From NCBI GenBank assembly GCA_902781095.1, contig CACZHW010000021.1, positions 1 through 38,506 of the forward strand: a DNA stretch of 38,506 nt, given 5' to 3'. The notes under the pieces are model-generated. The model was given only the letters and a program-made list of their open reading frames with translations, was not told the origin of the DNA and made no database searches. The position numbers were made by a program, and so were the translations under genes. Positions 7,419-16,319 of the stretch are shown one piece after another; the first letter of the stretch is position 1, and each line of letters opens with the position of its first letter. The stretch comes from an uncultured Eubacteriales bacterium. Lineage in GTDB: Bacteria > Bacillota > Clostridia > Christensenellales > Aristaeellaceae.

Positions 7419-7723
7419 GCCGCCGTCTCCTTTGCCTTGTCATAGGTTCTGTGTCCGCGCATGTCGATGGAATCGATGATGCCGTAGATGCTGTAATCGG
7501 AGGCCACCTTCTTCGAGGTGTCCGACTGGCGCGCCGAACTGCCGTAGGCGCAGAAGACCAAATCCCCCAGCCCGGCGCCCACGTCGTCCACACAGATCAC
7601 GTAATCGTCCGACATCGCAAGCGTATCCAACGCCACGGGCTGAACGATGAGCATCTTCGTCCCCCGCAGGCTTTCCACCTTGTTGGTGCTGATCACGGCA
7701 CCCGTCACCCGGCCCACCAGCAT
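7400..7723 (-). CDS. BMC-P shell vertex protein (EutN/CcmL family), first copy
   Basis: 107 residues with the family landmarks LVGRVTGAVISTNKVESLRG, KMLIVQPV, VGAGLGDLVFCAYGSSARQS and IYGIIDSIDMRG. A ~14-residue C-terminal tail follows (YDKAKETAACSWQE). It begins one base after the LacI regulator gene ends, so the regulator and the vertex proteins are on one message. Confidence 0.92.
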   Translation of the reverse strand: MLVGRVTGAVISTNKVESLRGTKMLIVQPVALDTLAMSDDYVICVDDVGAGLGDLVFCAYGSSARQSDTSKKVASDYSIYGIIDSIDMRGHRTYDKAKETAACSWQE

Positions 7724-7724
7724 A

Positions 7725-8744
7725 TCAGCCTTCCTCTTCCGCCCCGATCGGGCGCACGCTCGCGCGCTCGATGAGCTTTCCGCCGATCAGCATGTGCATG
7801 CCCGGCCAGTCCGGATGCTTGACGCGCTTGCGGATCACGTCCACCGCCAGCGTCCCCATCTGGGAGCGCGAAATGCGCATGGTGGTCAGCGCCGGCATCG
7901 TCACCGCGGAGAACGGGATGTCGTCGAAGCCGACGATGGAAAAGTCCTCCGGGATGCGGTAGCCCGCCTCGCGGATGGCCTTGATGGCGCCGATCGCCAC
8001 GCTGTCGTTGTCCGCCAGCGCCGCGCCGTGCGGCGTATAGGCGCCGCTGTGGATGAGGTTCTTCATGTCCTCGAAGGCGCCGTCCACCGTCGGCTCCAGC
8101 AGGATGGGTTCCGGCGTCTTCAGCCCCAGGCGGGACAGTTCCGACAGATACCCCTCGTAGCGCTCGTCGCAGTTGTTGACGGGCTGCCGAAACTTGAAAT
8201 AGCCGATCTCCCGGTAGCCCAGCCCGTAGAGATAGCGCACCTGTCTGGCCATCAGCTCACGGTTGGCCATCACCACGGTGTCCACGTTCTCCATCAGGAT
8301 GTTGTTGTCCAGCACCACGGTGGGCACCGTCAAAAGCTTCAACAGGCCGTAGTCGGCCTCCCGCATCTCGGTGCCGATGACGATGACGCCGTCCGGCCGG
8401 TTGTCCATCAGCGTGCGGAAGGTCTCCGCCGCCGTCTTCGCCTCGCAGTTGCACGTCACAAGATCGAAGGAGAGCCGCCGGCACTCGCTGTCGATCCTGT
8501 CGATGATGGAGGCGATGAAGCCCTGGTTTTCCTCCAGCGCGATGCCGTGCGCCCGGAACTTGATGACCATCAGACGGAAACGGGCAGCCTGCCGCCGCGG
8601 TGCGGCAGGGCTGTAGCCGTATTCGTCCATCACGCCCTGAATGCGCCGGCGCGTCTCTTCGCCGACGCCTTTTTTATGGTTGATGACGAGCGACACCGCC
8701 GCGGGCGAAACGCCCGCCAGCGCCGCAATCTCCCGTATGGTCAT
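7725..8744 (-). CDS. LacI-family transcriptional regulator inside the BMC operon
   Basis: 339 residues. The N-terminal helix-turn-helix is TIREIAALAGVSPAAVSLVINHKKGV and starts right at the DNA-binding helix. A periplasmic-binding-like effector domain follows (residues ~58-330), with the typical late segments VGFDDIPFSAVTMPALTTMR and SQMGTLAVDVI. Such proteins release DNA, or bind it, on sensing a sugar or sugar phosphate. It sits between the BMC-H and BMC-P genes and has no promoter of its own that I can see, so it probably autoregulates the operon. The GTTTAG-type dyad at the operon promoter (20357-20381) is the natural candidate operator. Confidence 0.92.
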   Translation of the reverse strand: MTIREIAALAGVSPAAVSLVINHKKGVGEETRRRIQGVMDEYGYSPAAPRRQAARFRLMVIKFRAHGIALEENQGFIASIIDRIDSECRRLSFDLVTCNCEAKTAAETFRTLMDNRPDGVIVIGTEMREADYGLLKLLTVPTVVLDNNILMENVDTVVMANRELMARQVRYLYGLGYREIGYFKFRQPVNNCDERYEGYLSELSRLGLKTPEPILLEPTVDGAFEDMKNLIHSGAYTPHGAALADNDSVAIGAIKAIREAGYRIPEDFSIVGFDDIPFSAVTMPALTTMRISRSQMGTLAVDVIRKRVKHPDWPGMHMLIGGKLIERASVRPIGAEEEG

Positions 8745-8804
8745 AGCGCATCACTCACCCGTTTGCTTTCTCGGCGGCCGCAATGGGCCGCAGTTTTTTC
8801 CCCC

Positions 8805-9080
8805 TTACAGATGGGGAAGGATCGCCTCCACGTCGTCATGCGGGCGCGGAATCACGTGCACGGAAATGAGCTCGCCCACGCGCTTGGCAGCGGCTCCGCC
8901 CGCTTCCACGGAAGCCTTCACGGCGCCGACGTCGCCGCGCACCATCACGGTCACCAGGCCGCCGCCCACGTGTACCTTGCCGATGAGATGGACGTTCGCC
9001 GCCTTCACCATCGCATCCGCCGCCTCGATAGACCCGACCAAACCCTTGGTCTCGACCATGCCCAATGCCTGCTTTTCCAT
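8805..9080 (-). CDS. BMC-H hexameric shell protein, second copy
   Basis: 91 residues, a single Pfam BMC domain that forms the hexagonal tiles of the shell. Landmarks are [19 protein letters not shown], the pore-side loop [10 protein letters not shown] and [17 protein letters not shown], ending in [18 protein letters not shown]. Upstream ribosome site GGAGAAC. It differs from the preceding BMC-H at only about six aligned positions, including Val versus Glu two residues before HVGGG, and lacks that protein's short C-terminal tail. Confidence 0.96.
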   Translation of the reverse strand: MEKQALGMVETKGLVGSIEAADAMVKAANVHLIGKVHVGGGLVTVMVRGDVGAVKASVEAGGAAAKRVGELISVHVIPRPHDDVEAILPHL

Positions 9081-9137
9081 AGTGTTCTCCTTTCAGCAAC
9101 CGCTGTTTTGTTGTCTCTTGCTTAAGGCCGCCGGCGC

Positions 9138-9428
9138 TTACGCCTCGTGCAGCTCCGGCAGGTTGGGGAGAATCGCTTCCACGTCGCCGTGCGGGCGCGG
9201 AATCACGTGCACGGAGATGAGCTCGCCCACGCGCTTGGCAGCGGCTCCGCCCGCTTCCACCGCCGCCTTCACGGCGCCGACGTCGCCGCGGACCATGACG
9301 GTCACCAGGCCGCCGCCCACATGTTCCTTGCCGATGAGGTGGACGTTCGCCGCCTTTACCATCGCGTCCGCCGCCTCGATGGAGCCGACCAGGCCCCTCG
9401 TCTCGATCATGCCCAATGCTTCTTTCAT
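9138..9428 (-). CDS. BMC-H hexameric shell protein, first copy
   Basis: 96 residues, a single BMC domain: [19 protein letters not shown], loop [45 protein letters not shown], then the extra tail PELHEA. The ATG at 9428 gives the standard family N-terminus; an in-frame GTG-type start further upstream would add an unsupported basic leader. It is adjacent to its near-duplicate, evidently a recent tandem duplication that is conserved at the DNA level too. Confidence 0.96.
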   Translation of the reverse strand: MKEALGMIETRGLVGSIEAADAMVKAANVHLIGKEHVGGGLVTVMVRGDVGAVKAAVEAGGAAAKRVGELISVHVIPRPHGDVEAILPNLPELHEA

Positions 9429-9476
9429 GGTATGAAAACTCCTTTGCTTTGGTTTCTTACTGATGAACACGCTGCC

Positions 9477-10022
9477 TTACATCAGCGCGCGAATCATATC
9501 GGGATGGGGCGACGGGATGACAACCCGGGAGGCGATCAGCCCTTCCATACCCGCAAGCGCCTCGGCCGCGCGGATGGACGCCTCCACGGCGGCCACCTCG
9601 CCGGTCACGGCAATAAAGGATTTTCCGCCCATGCCCCGGCCCAGCCGCACCTCGATCAGTTCCACGTTCGCCGCCTTCACGGCCGCGTCTGCCGCGTTCA
9701 CGGAGCTGGCCAGCGAAAAGGTCTCCAGCACGCCGACCGCCTGCACGTCCTCCGCGGGCGTCGCCCCCGCCATGGCGGCCACCACGCGCTCGTCCACGTT
9801 CGGGATGACGAGGCTGTCCACGAGCGTCTCCCCGGCGGCGTCGATACCCGCCTGCACGGCGCTCCGGACCGCGGCCACCTCTCCGCAGATGACGACGATG
9901 TACTTGCCCGGGCAGGTCGTCTGCGCCTCGATCAGTTCCACCTGCGCCGTCTTGAGCATCTGGTCTCCCGCCAGCACCCCCATCGGGATGCTGAGCGTCT
10001 CCACTACGCCGATGGCGATCAT
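9477..10022 (-). CDS. pduT: BMC-T trimeric tandem-domain shell protein, PduT-like with Fe-S cysteine
   Basis: 181 residues with two BMC domains (about 1-90 and 93-181) forming a pseudo-hexameric trimer. It resembles PduT throughout: AIGVVETLSIPMGVLAGDQM, then TTCPGKYIVVICGEV, VDSLVIPN, and in domain two AVGVLETFSLASSVNAADAA and GGKSFIAVTGEV. Cys37 in CPGK matches the cysteine that holds a [4Fe-4S] cluster at the trimer pore of PduT. It overlaps the PduS-like gene by four bases. In Pdu systems PduT and PduS are thought to pass electrons across the shell, and the pairing here suggests the same role. Confidence 0.94.
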   Translation of the reverse strand: MIAIGVVETLSIPMGVLAGDQMLKTAQVELIEAQTTCPGKYIVVICGEVAAVRSAVQAGIDAAGETLVDSLVIPNVDERVVAAMAGATPAEDVQAVGVLETFSLASSVNAADAAVKAANVELIEVRLGRGMGGKSFIAVTGEVAAVEASIRAAEALAGMEGLIASRVVIPSPHPDMIRALM

Positions 10023-11350
10023 ACCGCGTCACCTCCCGTGATTTCGACGAATGTATCGTCCACGTGCGTCACGCGCCCGTCGATGGAAGCGTGCACCCTG
10101 GCGCTCAGCGCCTTTGCGGGCAGCCGCCCGACGGCGTCGCCCGCGCGGACCCATTCGCCTTCCTTTACCGCCGCCTCCGCCGGCCTGCCCACGTGCTGGC
10201 GCAGCGGGATGCGCACCCGCTTCGGCACGAGCGGCTCCGGGTCGTAAGGGGCCGGCACGTCGTAGCGCGAGAGCCCCATGCGCGCGATCAACCGCGAGAC
10301 GGGCACGCGCTTTTGCACGAGGAAGGGGTCGGGATGAATGTCCGCCTCCGGCTCCGGCTTTACGCCCATGCGCCCGAGTTCCTGCTTGTAGAGCGCCATG
10401 ACGTCCGAAGGGCGCAGGCCCATCGGGCAGGCGTAATTCGTGCACACCCCGCACGAGGAGCAAGCCAGCACCCACTGCGGATCGCCGAGCATCAGGCCGT
10501 TGCCCGTCACCATGGCCCGCATCGCCTTGTGCGGCGTCACCCGCAGCCCCATGGCGTTCCGCGGACACAGCTGCGTACACTGGCTGCACTGGCAGCAGAC
10601 CGCCCGCGCGAGGCGCAGCATGTGCTCCGGCTTCTGCGTCCTGCGCCGGATGAACGGATGCGTCCGCGGGATGAGGAGCAGGCCGCCCGTCGTCTTGGTG
10701 ACCGGCGCTTCCCAGTTCTCCTCCAGCCGCCCCATGCACGGGCCGCCGACGATGAGCGCGTAGTCTTCCTTCGTCCCGGCAAAGCCGCTGCGGGCGATGG
10801 CTTCCGCCATCGGCGTACCGACCGGCACGCTGAAAGTGACGGGGCGGGGCACCTCCCCTCCGACGGTGACGTCCCTGCGGATGACCGGTCTGCCCTCGCA
10901 CGCGTCCGCGATCTGCGAGAGCGTCATGACGTTCGCGACGACGCAGCCCGCGTCCAGCGGCAGCTTGCCCGTGGGCACCGTCTTCCCCGTCACCTCGTAG
11001 ATGACGGATTTCTCGTCGCCGGACGGATAGTAGCTGTCCATGAGGTGCAGCGTGATGTCCGCCTGTCCGGACAGCGCACGGCTCAGGGCTTCCACGGCGC
11101 CCGTGTAGTGGGCCTTGGTGGCGATGACGCCGCGTGAGGCCCCGGTCGCCTCCATGGCCAGGCGCAGCCCCTGCACGACGCGCTGCGCGCTTCGCTCCAT
11201 GAGCAGCCGGTCGCAGCGCAGCAGCGGCTCGCATTCCGCCCCGTTGGCGATGACGACCTCCGCCTGCCCGGACAGCTTCACATGGGTCGGGAACCCTGCG
11301 CCGCCCGCGCCGACAACCCCGGCGGCGCGGACCTTGTCCACGATGTTCAT
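10019..11350 (-). CDS. pduS: PduS-like Fe-S flavoprotein (RnfC-related electron carrier)
   Basis: 443 residues. The N-terminal GVVGAGGAGFPTHVKL and NGAECEPLL segments are the NADH/FMN-binding part shared with RnfC and NuoF. Two ferredoxin-like cysteine groups follow: CCQCSQCTQLCP (Cys252-262) and CSSCGVCTNYACPMG (Cys297-308), enough for two [4Fe-4S] clusters. The C-terminal ~90 residues form a small barrel-like domain with HVGRPAEAAVKEGEWVRAGD. PduS oxidises NADH or reduces cobalamin in the 1,2-propanediol compartment. No B12 enzyme is encoded here, so re-oxidation of NADH made by the aldehyde dehydrogenase is the more likely task. Coupled to the BMC-T gene by a four-base overlap. Confidence 0.93.
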   Translation of the reverse strand: MNIVDKVRAAGVVGAGGAGFPTHVKLSGQAEVVIANGAECEPLLRCDRLLMERSAQRVVQGLRLAMEATGASRGVIATKAHYTGAVEALSRALSGQADITLHLMDSYYPSGDEKSVIYEVTGKTVPTGKLPLDAGCVVANVMTLSQIADACEGRPVIRRDVTVGGEVPRPVTFSVPVGTPMAEAIARSGFAGTKEDYALIVGGPCMGRLEENWEAPVTKTTGGLLLIPRTHPFIRRRTQKPEHMLRLARAVCCQCSQCTQLCPRNAMGLRVTPHKAMRAMVTGNGLMLGDPQWVLACSSCGVCTNYACPMGLRPSDVMALYKQELGRMGVKPEPEADIHPDPFLVQKRVPVSRLIARMGLSRYDVPAPYDPEPLVPKRVRIPLRQHVGRPAEAAVKEGEWVRAGDAVGRLPAKALSARVHASIDGRVTHVDDTFVEITGGDAV

Positions 11351-11375
11351 GCTTGTTTCGTCCTTTCAGGCGGTC

Positions 11376-12803
11376 TCAGCAGATTCTGAAATCCCCGTAG
11401 AGCACGCACCGGCGCAGCCGGGTAAAGGACCGGGCGCTGGTGACGCCCTCGCCCGTGGGCGTCGCGATGGTCATGGTCGTATAGCCTTCGCCGTCGAAGC
11501 CCAGGCCGGAGAAGGACGAAGAGTTCTTGACGAAGATCGTCGTGTTCAGGCGCCTGGCCGCCCGGCTCATGTTGTGCACGTTGGTGGAGTGGATCATCGC
11601 GGAGTGCTTGCAGCCCTGCTCCGCGCGGTACGCCTCCTCAATCGCCTCGTCGATGTTCTGCACGCGCACGATGGGCAGAACCGGCATCAGCATCTCGGTC
11701 ATGACGAAGGGATGGTTCCGGTCCACCTCGCAGATGATGAGCCGCGGGTCGCCCGTAAACGGCACGCCCGCCTCCCGCAGGATGACGGCAGCGTCGTGCC
11801 CCACGAACTTGCGGTTGATCACGTGGCGGCCGTCCTTGGGGATGAGCGTCGTCTTCAGCACCCTGTCGATGTCCGCGCCGCCGATGCGGAAGGCACCGCA
11901 GCGCTCCATCTCGCTCATCAGCCGGTCGGTGATGTTCGAGAAGGCGAAGACCTCCTTCTCCGCGATGCACAGTACGTTGTTGTCAAAGGAGGCGCCGTCG
12001 ACGATGCGTTTGGCCGCGTCCGGGATGTCCGCCGTGTCATCCACGATGACGGGCGGGTTGCCCGGCCCCGCGGCGATGACCTTTTTGCCCGTCTTCATCG
12101 CCACCTTCACCACGGCCTCGCCGCCGGTGATGGACAGGAGCGGGATATCCTTGTGGGTCATGATCGCCTGGCCGGTCTCCAGCGTGGGTTCCTTCACGGT
12201 GGTGATGAGCCCCATGGGGCCGCCCGCGCTCACAATCGCCTCCGACATGAGGCGCATGGCCTCCTGGGAGGCGCGCTTGGCCGCCGGATGGGGATTGAAC
12301 ACCACCGCGTTTCCCGCCGCGATCATGCTGATGGAGTTGTTGATGACCGTGGAGGTCGGGTTCGTGGAGGGCGTGATGGAGCCGATGACGCCGAAGGGCG
12401 CCTGCTCGATGAGCATCATGCCCTTGTCGCCCGTCTCGCAGCGCGTCACCAGGTCCTCGATGCCCGGCGTGCGGCGGCTGACCAGCAGGTTCTTCTGGAT
12501 CTTGTCCGCCACGTGGCCGTAACCCGTCTCCTCGTGTGCGAGGCGCGCCAGGTGCTCCGCGTTGTCGATGCCGGCCTTGCGCATCGCGGCGATCAGCTCC
12601 CCGCGCTTTTCCAGCGTCATCTCCGCCAGCTGCGCCTGCGCGGCCTTCGCGTTCTGGATGGCTTCTTCCGCGGTATCGCACAGCCAGCGGCCCGTTCGGC
12701 CGGAGGATGGGGCGGATACCGGGGCGGAGCTCTGCGCCCTGCCGCTCAGGCTGCGCACGATTTCTTCCGTGATTTGCCGGATTTGCTGTTCTGTCAGTGC
12801 CAT
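11376..12803 (-). CDS. CoA-acylating aldehyde dehydrogenase with N-terminal encapsulation peptide
   Basis: 475 residues of the PduP/EutE family, which oxidises an aldehyde with NAD+ and CoA to an acyl-CoA inside microcompartments. Residues 1-20 (TEQQIRQITEEIVRSLSG) form an amphipathic helix followed by a Ser/Pro linker, the standard encapsulation peptide. The Rossmann part has APFGVIGSITPSTNP and NAVVFNPHPAAK; the catalytic cysteine is Cys279 in DNNVLCIAEKE. It starts 50 bases after pduL. In this operon the likely substrate is acetaldehyde or 2-(methylthio)acetaldehyde from the aldolase. Confidence 0.96.
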   Translation of the reverse strand: MALTEQQIRQITEEIVRSLSGRAQSSAPVSAPSSGRTGRWLCDTAEEAIQNAKAAQAQLAEMTLEKRGELIAAMRKAGIDNAEHLARLAHEETGYGHVADKIQKNLLVSRRTPGIEDLVTRCETGDKGMMLIEQAPFGVIGSITPSTNPTSTVINNSISMIAAGNAVVFNPHPAAKRASQEAMRLMSEAIVSAGGPMGLITTVKEPTLETGQAIMTHKDIPLLSITGGEAVVKVAMKTGKKVIAAGPGNPPVIVDDTADIPDAAKRIVDGASFDNNVLCIAEKEVFAFSNITDRLMSEMERCGAFRIGGADIDRVLKTTLIPKDGRHVINRKFVGHDAAVILREAGVPFTGDPRLIICEVDRNHPFVMTEMLMPVLPIVRVQNIDEAIEEAYRAEQGCKHSAMIHSTNVHNMSRAARRLNTTIFVKNSSSFSGLGFDGEGYTTMTIATPTGEGVTSARSFTRLRRCVLYGDFRIC

Positions 12804-12853
12804 ATCCTGTTCCTCATGTCTCCGTGTCGTTCGTTGGGTTTCTCCGCCGCGCT

Positions 12854-13759
12854 TCAGACCGCCTCCGCCAGCTCGATGCCCTTTTCGTACGCGGTATCCC
12901 TGGCCAGCGGGGTCAGGATGGCGTCCTTGCCGTAGCGGATGATTTTGTAGCCGTCCCGCGCCGCCTGCCGGACGTCGTCCTCCGTAATGAGGCGCCGGGG
13001 CTCCCGGGAGACATCCAGCATCGTCTCCCGCTTCGCTTCCGGCTTCGGCTCGGCCCTGGGGACGGCCGGGGCCGGCGCGCGGCCCAGCGCCGCGGTCAGG
13101 GCTCCTGCCGCAGGCGCCGCCTGTGTCCCGCGGATCACCCGGCACAGCTGTCCGCTCTTCAGCAGGCAGGCGTTGGCCTCGTCGGTGTCCACGTGGACCT
13201 CCAGCCGGTGGCCGGGGCCGCTGCGCACCACGACGTTCTCCATCACGCAGGGCCGCGGTCCCTCGACCTTCAGGCTCACCACGTCTCCGTCCGCAAGGCC
13301 GTAGGCTTCGGCCTCCTCGGGCGAGAGGTGCAGGTGCCGCGCCGCGACGATGACGCCCCGTGGGATCGTGACGCGCCGCTCTCCGCTCGAAAGGACGCAG
13401 CCCGGTGTATTCTCCAGCTCACCGGACATGCGCAGCGGCGGGCGCAGGCCGAGCTTGACGGCGTCGGTCTGCGCCAGTTCCACCTGCGTTTCCCGGCGCG
13501 CCGGGCCGACGACGCGCAGCTTCATCTTTCCCTTTTCGGTCTCGATCGTCACCTGCTCGTTGCAGGCGAACTGGCCGGGCTGGCTGAGGTCGCGCAGCCG
13601 GGTGAGCTGATAGCCCTCCCCGAAGAGCGCTTCCACATCCTTCTGGGACAGATGGCAGTGCCGGTTGGAGGAGACCACCGGGACGAAGGGCTCGCCCAGC
13701 CGGGCCAGTTCCGTCAGGATGATCCGCTCCACCGCGGACTGCAGTTCCTTTTCATTCAT
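12854..13759 (-). CDS. pduL: PduL-type phosphate acyltransferase with encapsulation peptide and C-terminal extension
   Basis: 301 residues, longer than the usual ~210. Residues 1-22 (NEKELQSAVERIILTELARL) are an amphipathic encapsulation helix. The catalytic core has both PduL zinc-site repeats: SSNRHCHLS (30-38) and AARHLHLS (139-146). PduL converts acyl-CoA to acyl-phosphate and regenerates CoA inside the shell. After an Ala/Pro linker (212-250) a ~50-residue module begins RRLITEDDVRQAARDG and ends near TPLARDTAYEKGIELAE. It resembles the N-terminal segment of EutQ and related BMC-associated modules. Its function is unknown to me. Confidence 0.94.
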   Translation of the reverse strand: MNEKELQSAVERIILTELARLGEPFVPVVSSNRHCHLSQKDVEALFGEGYQLTRLRDLSQPGQFACNEQVTIETEKGKMKLRVVGPARRETQVELAQTDAVKLGLRPPLRMSGELENTPGCVLSSGERRVTIPRGVIVAARHLHLSPEEAEAYGLADGDVVSLKVEGPRPCVMENVVVRSGPGHRLEVHVDTDEANACLLKSGQLCRVIRGTQAAPAAGALTAALGRAPAPAVPRAEPKPEAKRETMLDVSREPRRLITEDDVRQAARDGYKIIRYGKDAILTPLARDTAYEKGIELAEAV

Positions 13760-13774
13760 GCTTTTTCCTCTGAA

Positions 13775-13879
13775 GCCCTCTCCGGCTCCGTCCTGCCTCC
13801 CCCGCAGGGAAGGCAGGACGTTTGCTACTCTCCCGGCTCCCCCTACGGGGGAGCTGTCAGCGCTGCTGACTGAGAGGGT
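13775..13879. repeat. GC-rich intergenic palindromic repeat between mtnA and pduL
   Basis: A ~105-base segment bounded by CCCTCTC (13776-13782) and GAGAGGG (13872-13878) contains two internal palindromes: TCCTGCCT...AGGCAGGA and GGCTCCCCC...GGGGGAGC. It abuts the mtnA stop codon. Similar GAGAGGG / GGCTCCCCC dyads are common between genes of gut Clostridia. It would form strong RNA hairpins inside the operon message. Confidence 0.7.
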
Positions 13880-14983
13880 TTATCCCTTTTTTGCCGCTTC
13901 CGCTTCGGCTTTCTTGCGGAAGATCTCCTTCAGACTCTCGTTATAGGGCGGCCGCGCGATGCCGTATTCCGTCACGATGCCGGCGATCAGTTCGTGGTCC
14001 GCGAAGTCGAAGGCGGGGTTGTACACCTTCACGCCCTCCGGCGCCATGCGCTGCTTGTACCACATCTCGGTGACCTCTTCGGCCGGGCGCTGCTCGATGG
14101 TGATGTCCTCGCCCTTTTCAATCGACATGTCGATGGTGGATGTGGGCCCCAGAACGTAGAAGGGGATGCCGTAGTACTTGGCCAGGATGGCCACGCCGGA
14201 AGTGCCGATCTTGTTGCACGCATCTCCGTTGGCGGCCACGCGGTCGCAGCCGACGAACACGGCGTTGACCCAGCCGTTCTTCATGACCTGGGAGGCCATG
14301 TTGTCGCAGATGACCGTCGTATCCACGCCGTCCTCCTGCAGCTCAAAAGCCGACAGGCGGGCGCCCTGCAGCAGCGGGCGGGTCTCGTCGGTGAAGACGC
14401 GGAAGTTCATGCCGCGCTCCCGGCCCAGGTGGATGGGCGCCAGCGCCGTTCCGTACTTGGAGGTGGCCAGCTGGCCTGCGTTGCAGTGGGTGAGGATGCC
14501 GTCGCCGTCCTTGATGAGGGTAAGGCCGTACTCGCCGATCTGGCGGCACATCCACACGTCCTCGTCCTTGATGGCGACGCACTCGCGGTGCAGCAGCTCC
14601 TTGAGCTCGGAAACGCTCTTGTCCGCATTTTCCAGCACGACGCGCTCCATGCGGTTCAGCGCCCAGGAGAGGTTGACGGCCGTGGGCCTCGCGGAATTCA
14701 GGTACTCCTTGGCCTCGTGGAATTTCTCTTTAAACTCTTCATAGCTGTCCGTCTCGATCTCCAGCGCCGCCAGATAGACGCCGAAGCCGGCCGCCACGCC
14801 GATGGCCGGCGCGCCGCGGACCTGCAGCAGGTAGATGGCGTTCCAGATGTCCTTCTGCTGCGTCAGGTGCAGGATTTTGACCTCGCCCGGCAGCAGCGTC
14901 TGGTCGGGGAAGACGATCGCCCGTTCCTTCTCGTCCAGGGAGATGGTCTCATAGGTCATGATGTTGCGTCTTTCTTCAGCCAT
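13880..14983 (-). CDS. mtnA: S-methyl-5-thioribose-1-phosphate isomerase (MtnA)
   Basis: 367 residues of the eIF2B-alpha-like aldose-ketose isomerase family. Diagnostic MtnA features are [13 protein letters not shown] (54-66), [12 protein letters not shown] (99-110), the catalytic Cys167 in [13 protein letters not shown], and the catalytic Asp247 in [18 protein letters not shown]. MtnA opens 5-methylthioribose-1-phosphate to the 1-phospho-ribulose. The same enzyme class acts on 5-deoxyribose-1-phosphate in the DHAP shunt. No encapsulation peptide is visible; the Lys/Ala-rich C-terminal helix is only slightly longer than usual. Start ATG 14983 follows AAAGGAG. Confidence 0.97.
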   Translation of the reverse strand: MAEERRNIMTYETISLDEKERAIVFPDQTLLPGEVKILHLTQQKDIWNAIYLLQVRGAPAIGVAAGFGVYLAALEIETDSYEEFKEKFHEAKEYLNSARPTAVNLSWALNRMERVVLENADKSVSELKELLHRECVAIKDEDVWMCRQIGEYGLTLIKDGDGILTHCNAGQLATSKYGTALAPIHLGRERGMNFRVFTDETRPLLQGARLSAFELQEDGVDTTVICDNMASQVMKNGWVNAVFVGCDRVAANGDACNKIGTSGVAILAKYYGIPFYVLGPTSTIDMSIEKGEDITIEQRPAEEVTEMWYKQRMAPEGVKVYNPAFDFADHELIAGIVTEYGIARPPYNESLKEIFRKKAEAEAAKKG

Positions 14984-15018
14984 GGTGAAACACTCCTTTA
15001 TCGTGCGGCGCCCTTCAC

Positions 15019-15040
15019 GGCCCGCCCCGCAGGGCGGGCC
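15019..15040. other. Perfect GC hairpin between mtnK and mtnA
   Basis: GGCCCGCCC (15019-15027), loop CGCA, GGGCGGGCC (15032-15040). No U-tract follows on the minus strand, so it is more likely an mRNA stability or processing element than a terminator. Confidence 0.6.
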
Positions 15041-15057
15041 GGAAAGGGCCGGTCCTT

Positions 15058-16272
15058 TTACTTTGCAGCCTCGTCGGCGCGCAGTACGGCGGCGACGAAG
15101 TCCGCGCCCGTCTTGAAGCTCTCGCGGTGCAGGATGTAATCCTTGCCCGCCAGGATGTTGACCTTCTCGGCGTGCACGCGGGCGGCCTCGTCCTTGATGG
15201 TCGTCACGTCCTTCACGTTGGCCATGCCCACCGTGCGGCGGTGCAGCTCCGTGCCGGTATACGCGGCGGTATCGCTCAGGATGGAGGCGAGATACGCCTC
15301 GCGGAAGCCCGGCGTCTTCGCCATGCGGTCGGTCACGCACTCGTCGAAGCAGGCGACGAACTTCTTGCAGAACAGGTCGACGGTCTCCTCGATGGTCTTG
15401 AGGATCCACTGGCAGAACGCCTCCGCGCCGTAAGCCCTGCCGTTGTCCCACGCAAAGATCAGGTTGGCGATCACGTTGCCGATGTCGTAGCCCATGGGGC
15501 CGTAGAAGGCAAATTCCGGATCGAACACGCGGGTGGAATCCTTCTTTACGAAGATGGAGCCCGTGTGCAGGTCGCCGTGCAGCAGCGCCTGGGCGTTGTT
15601 CATGAACTCGAACTTCAGCTTGGCCACGGCCAGCGCCAGCTCCTCGTCCCCGTAGAGTTCCTTCTTCACGAAGTCGGCCATCGGCGGATAGACGTTGTTG
15701 CGGCCCTGGTTGTCGTTATACGGCTCGGTGAGCACCAGATCCTCGGTGATCTCGCACAGCTCCGGGTTGATGAAGCTCTTGACCAGGGCCTTTTTCTCCT
15801 TGTGCTCCATCGCCACGTCGGTCGTCTTGAGCAGGGTGTTGACCATGTAGGTCGTGATGTCCTCCGCGAACTGCGGGAAGATCTCGTGGCGCATGAGCGC
15901 ATAGCGCATCAGCTCATGATCGGAGAGGTCCTCCATGCAGCAGGCACACATCACGGTATCGTAGCCGTAGATCTTGGGCACCAGGCCGGGCGCGTACTTG
16001 TCCTGCAGCTGCAGGATTTCGCTCTCGATGCGGTTGCGGTCCGTGGAGACGTGCATGTCGGCGGAAATGCGCAGCGCTTCGCCGGCCTGCTTGACGATGA
16101 CGGACTTGCCGCTCGCCTCTTCCACCACGCGGAAGACGTAGTTGAGGTTGCCGTCGCCGATCTCCTTGGCGGTCAGCTTCGCATCCGGGGCAAAGTGTCC
16201 GGGATACTTCGTCTGCACATAATCGCCGACGTCTTCACACTTCATGAGAAAATAGGTGTCATAACGGGACAT
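15058..16272 (-). CDS. mtnK: 5-methylthioribose kinase (MtnK)
   Basis: 404 residues of the aminoglycoside-phosphotransferase-like kinase fold. Diagnostic MtnK features are [13 protein letters not shown] (37-49, nucleotide loop), [11 protein letters not shown] (232-242, catalytic loop with the base Asp), and [16 protein letters not shown] (251-266, metal site and MtnK-specific). MtnK phosphorylates C1 of 5-methylthioribose, and homologues accept 5-deoxyribose. I place the start at ATG 16272, nine bases after AGGAAG; an in-frame TTG at 16281 is too close to that site. No encapsulation peptide is seen at either end. It is followed by mtnA after a 74-base gap. Confidence 0.97.
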   Translation of the reverse strand: MSRYDTYFLMKCEDVGDYVQTKYPGHFAPDAKLTAKEIGDGNLNYVFRVVEEASGKSVIVKQAGEALRISADMHVSTDRNRIESEILQLQDKYAPGLVPKIYGYDTVMCACCMEDLSDHELMRYALMRHEIFPQFAEDITTYMVNTLLKTTDVAMEHKEKKALVKSFINPELCEITEDLVLTEPYNDNQGRNNVYPPMADFVKKELYGDEELALAVAKLKFEFMNNAQALLHGDLHTGSIFVKKDSTRVFDPEFAFYGPMGYDIGNVIANLIFAWDNGRAYGAEAFCQWILKTIEETVDLFCKKFVACFDECVTDRMAKTPGFREAYLASILSDTAAYTGTELHRRTVGMANVKDVTTIKDEAARVHAEKVNILAGKDYILHRESFKTGADFVAAVLRADEAAK

Positions 16273-16319
16273 ACGGGTCAACTTCCTTTCTATCGTTAAA
16301 GATTTTGGTTACGGGTTAA

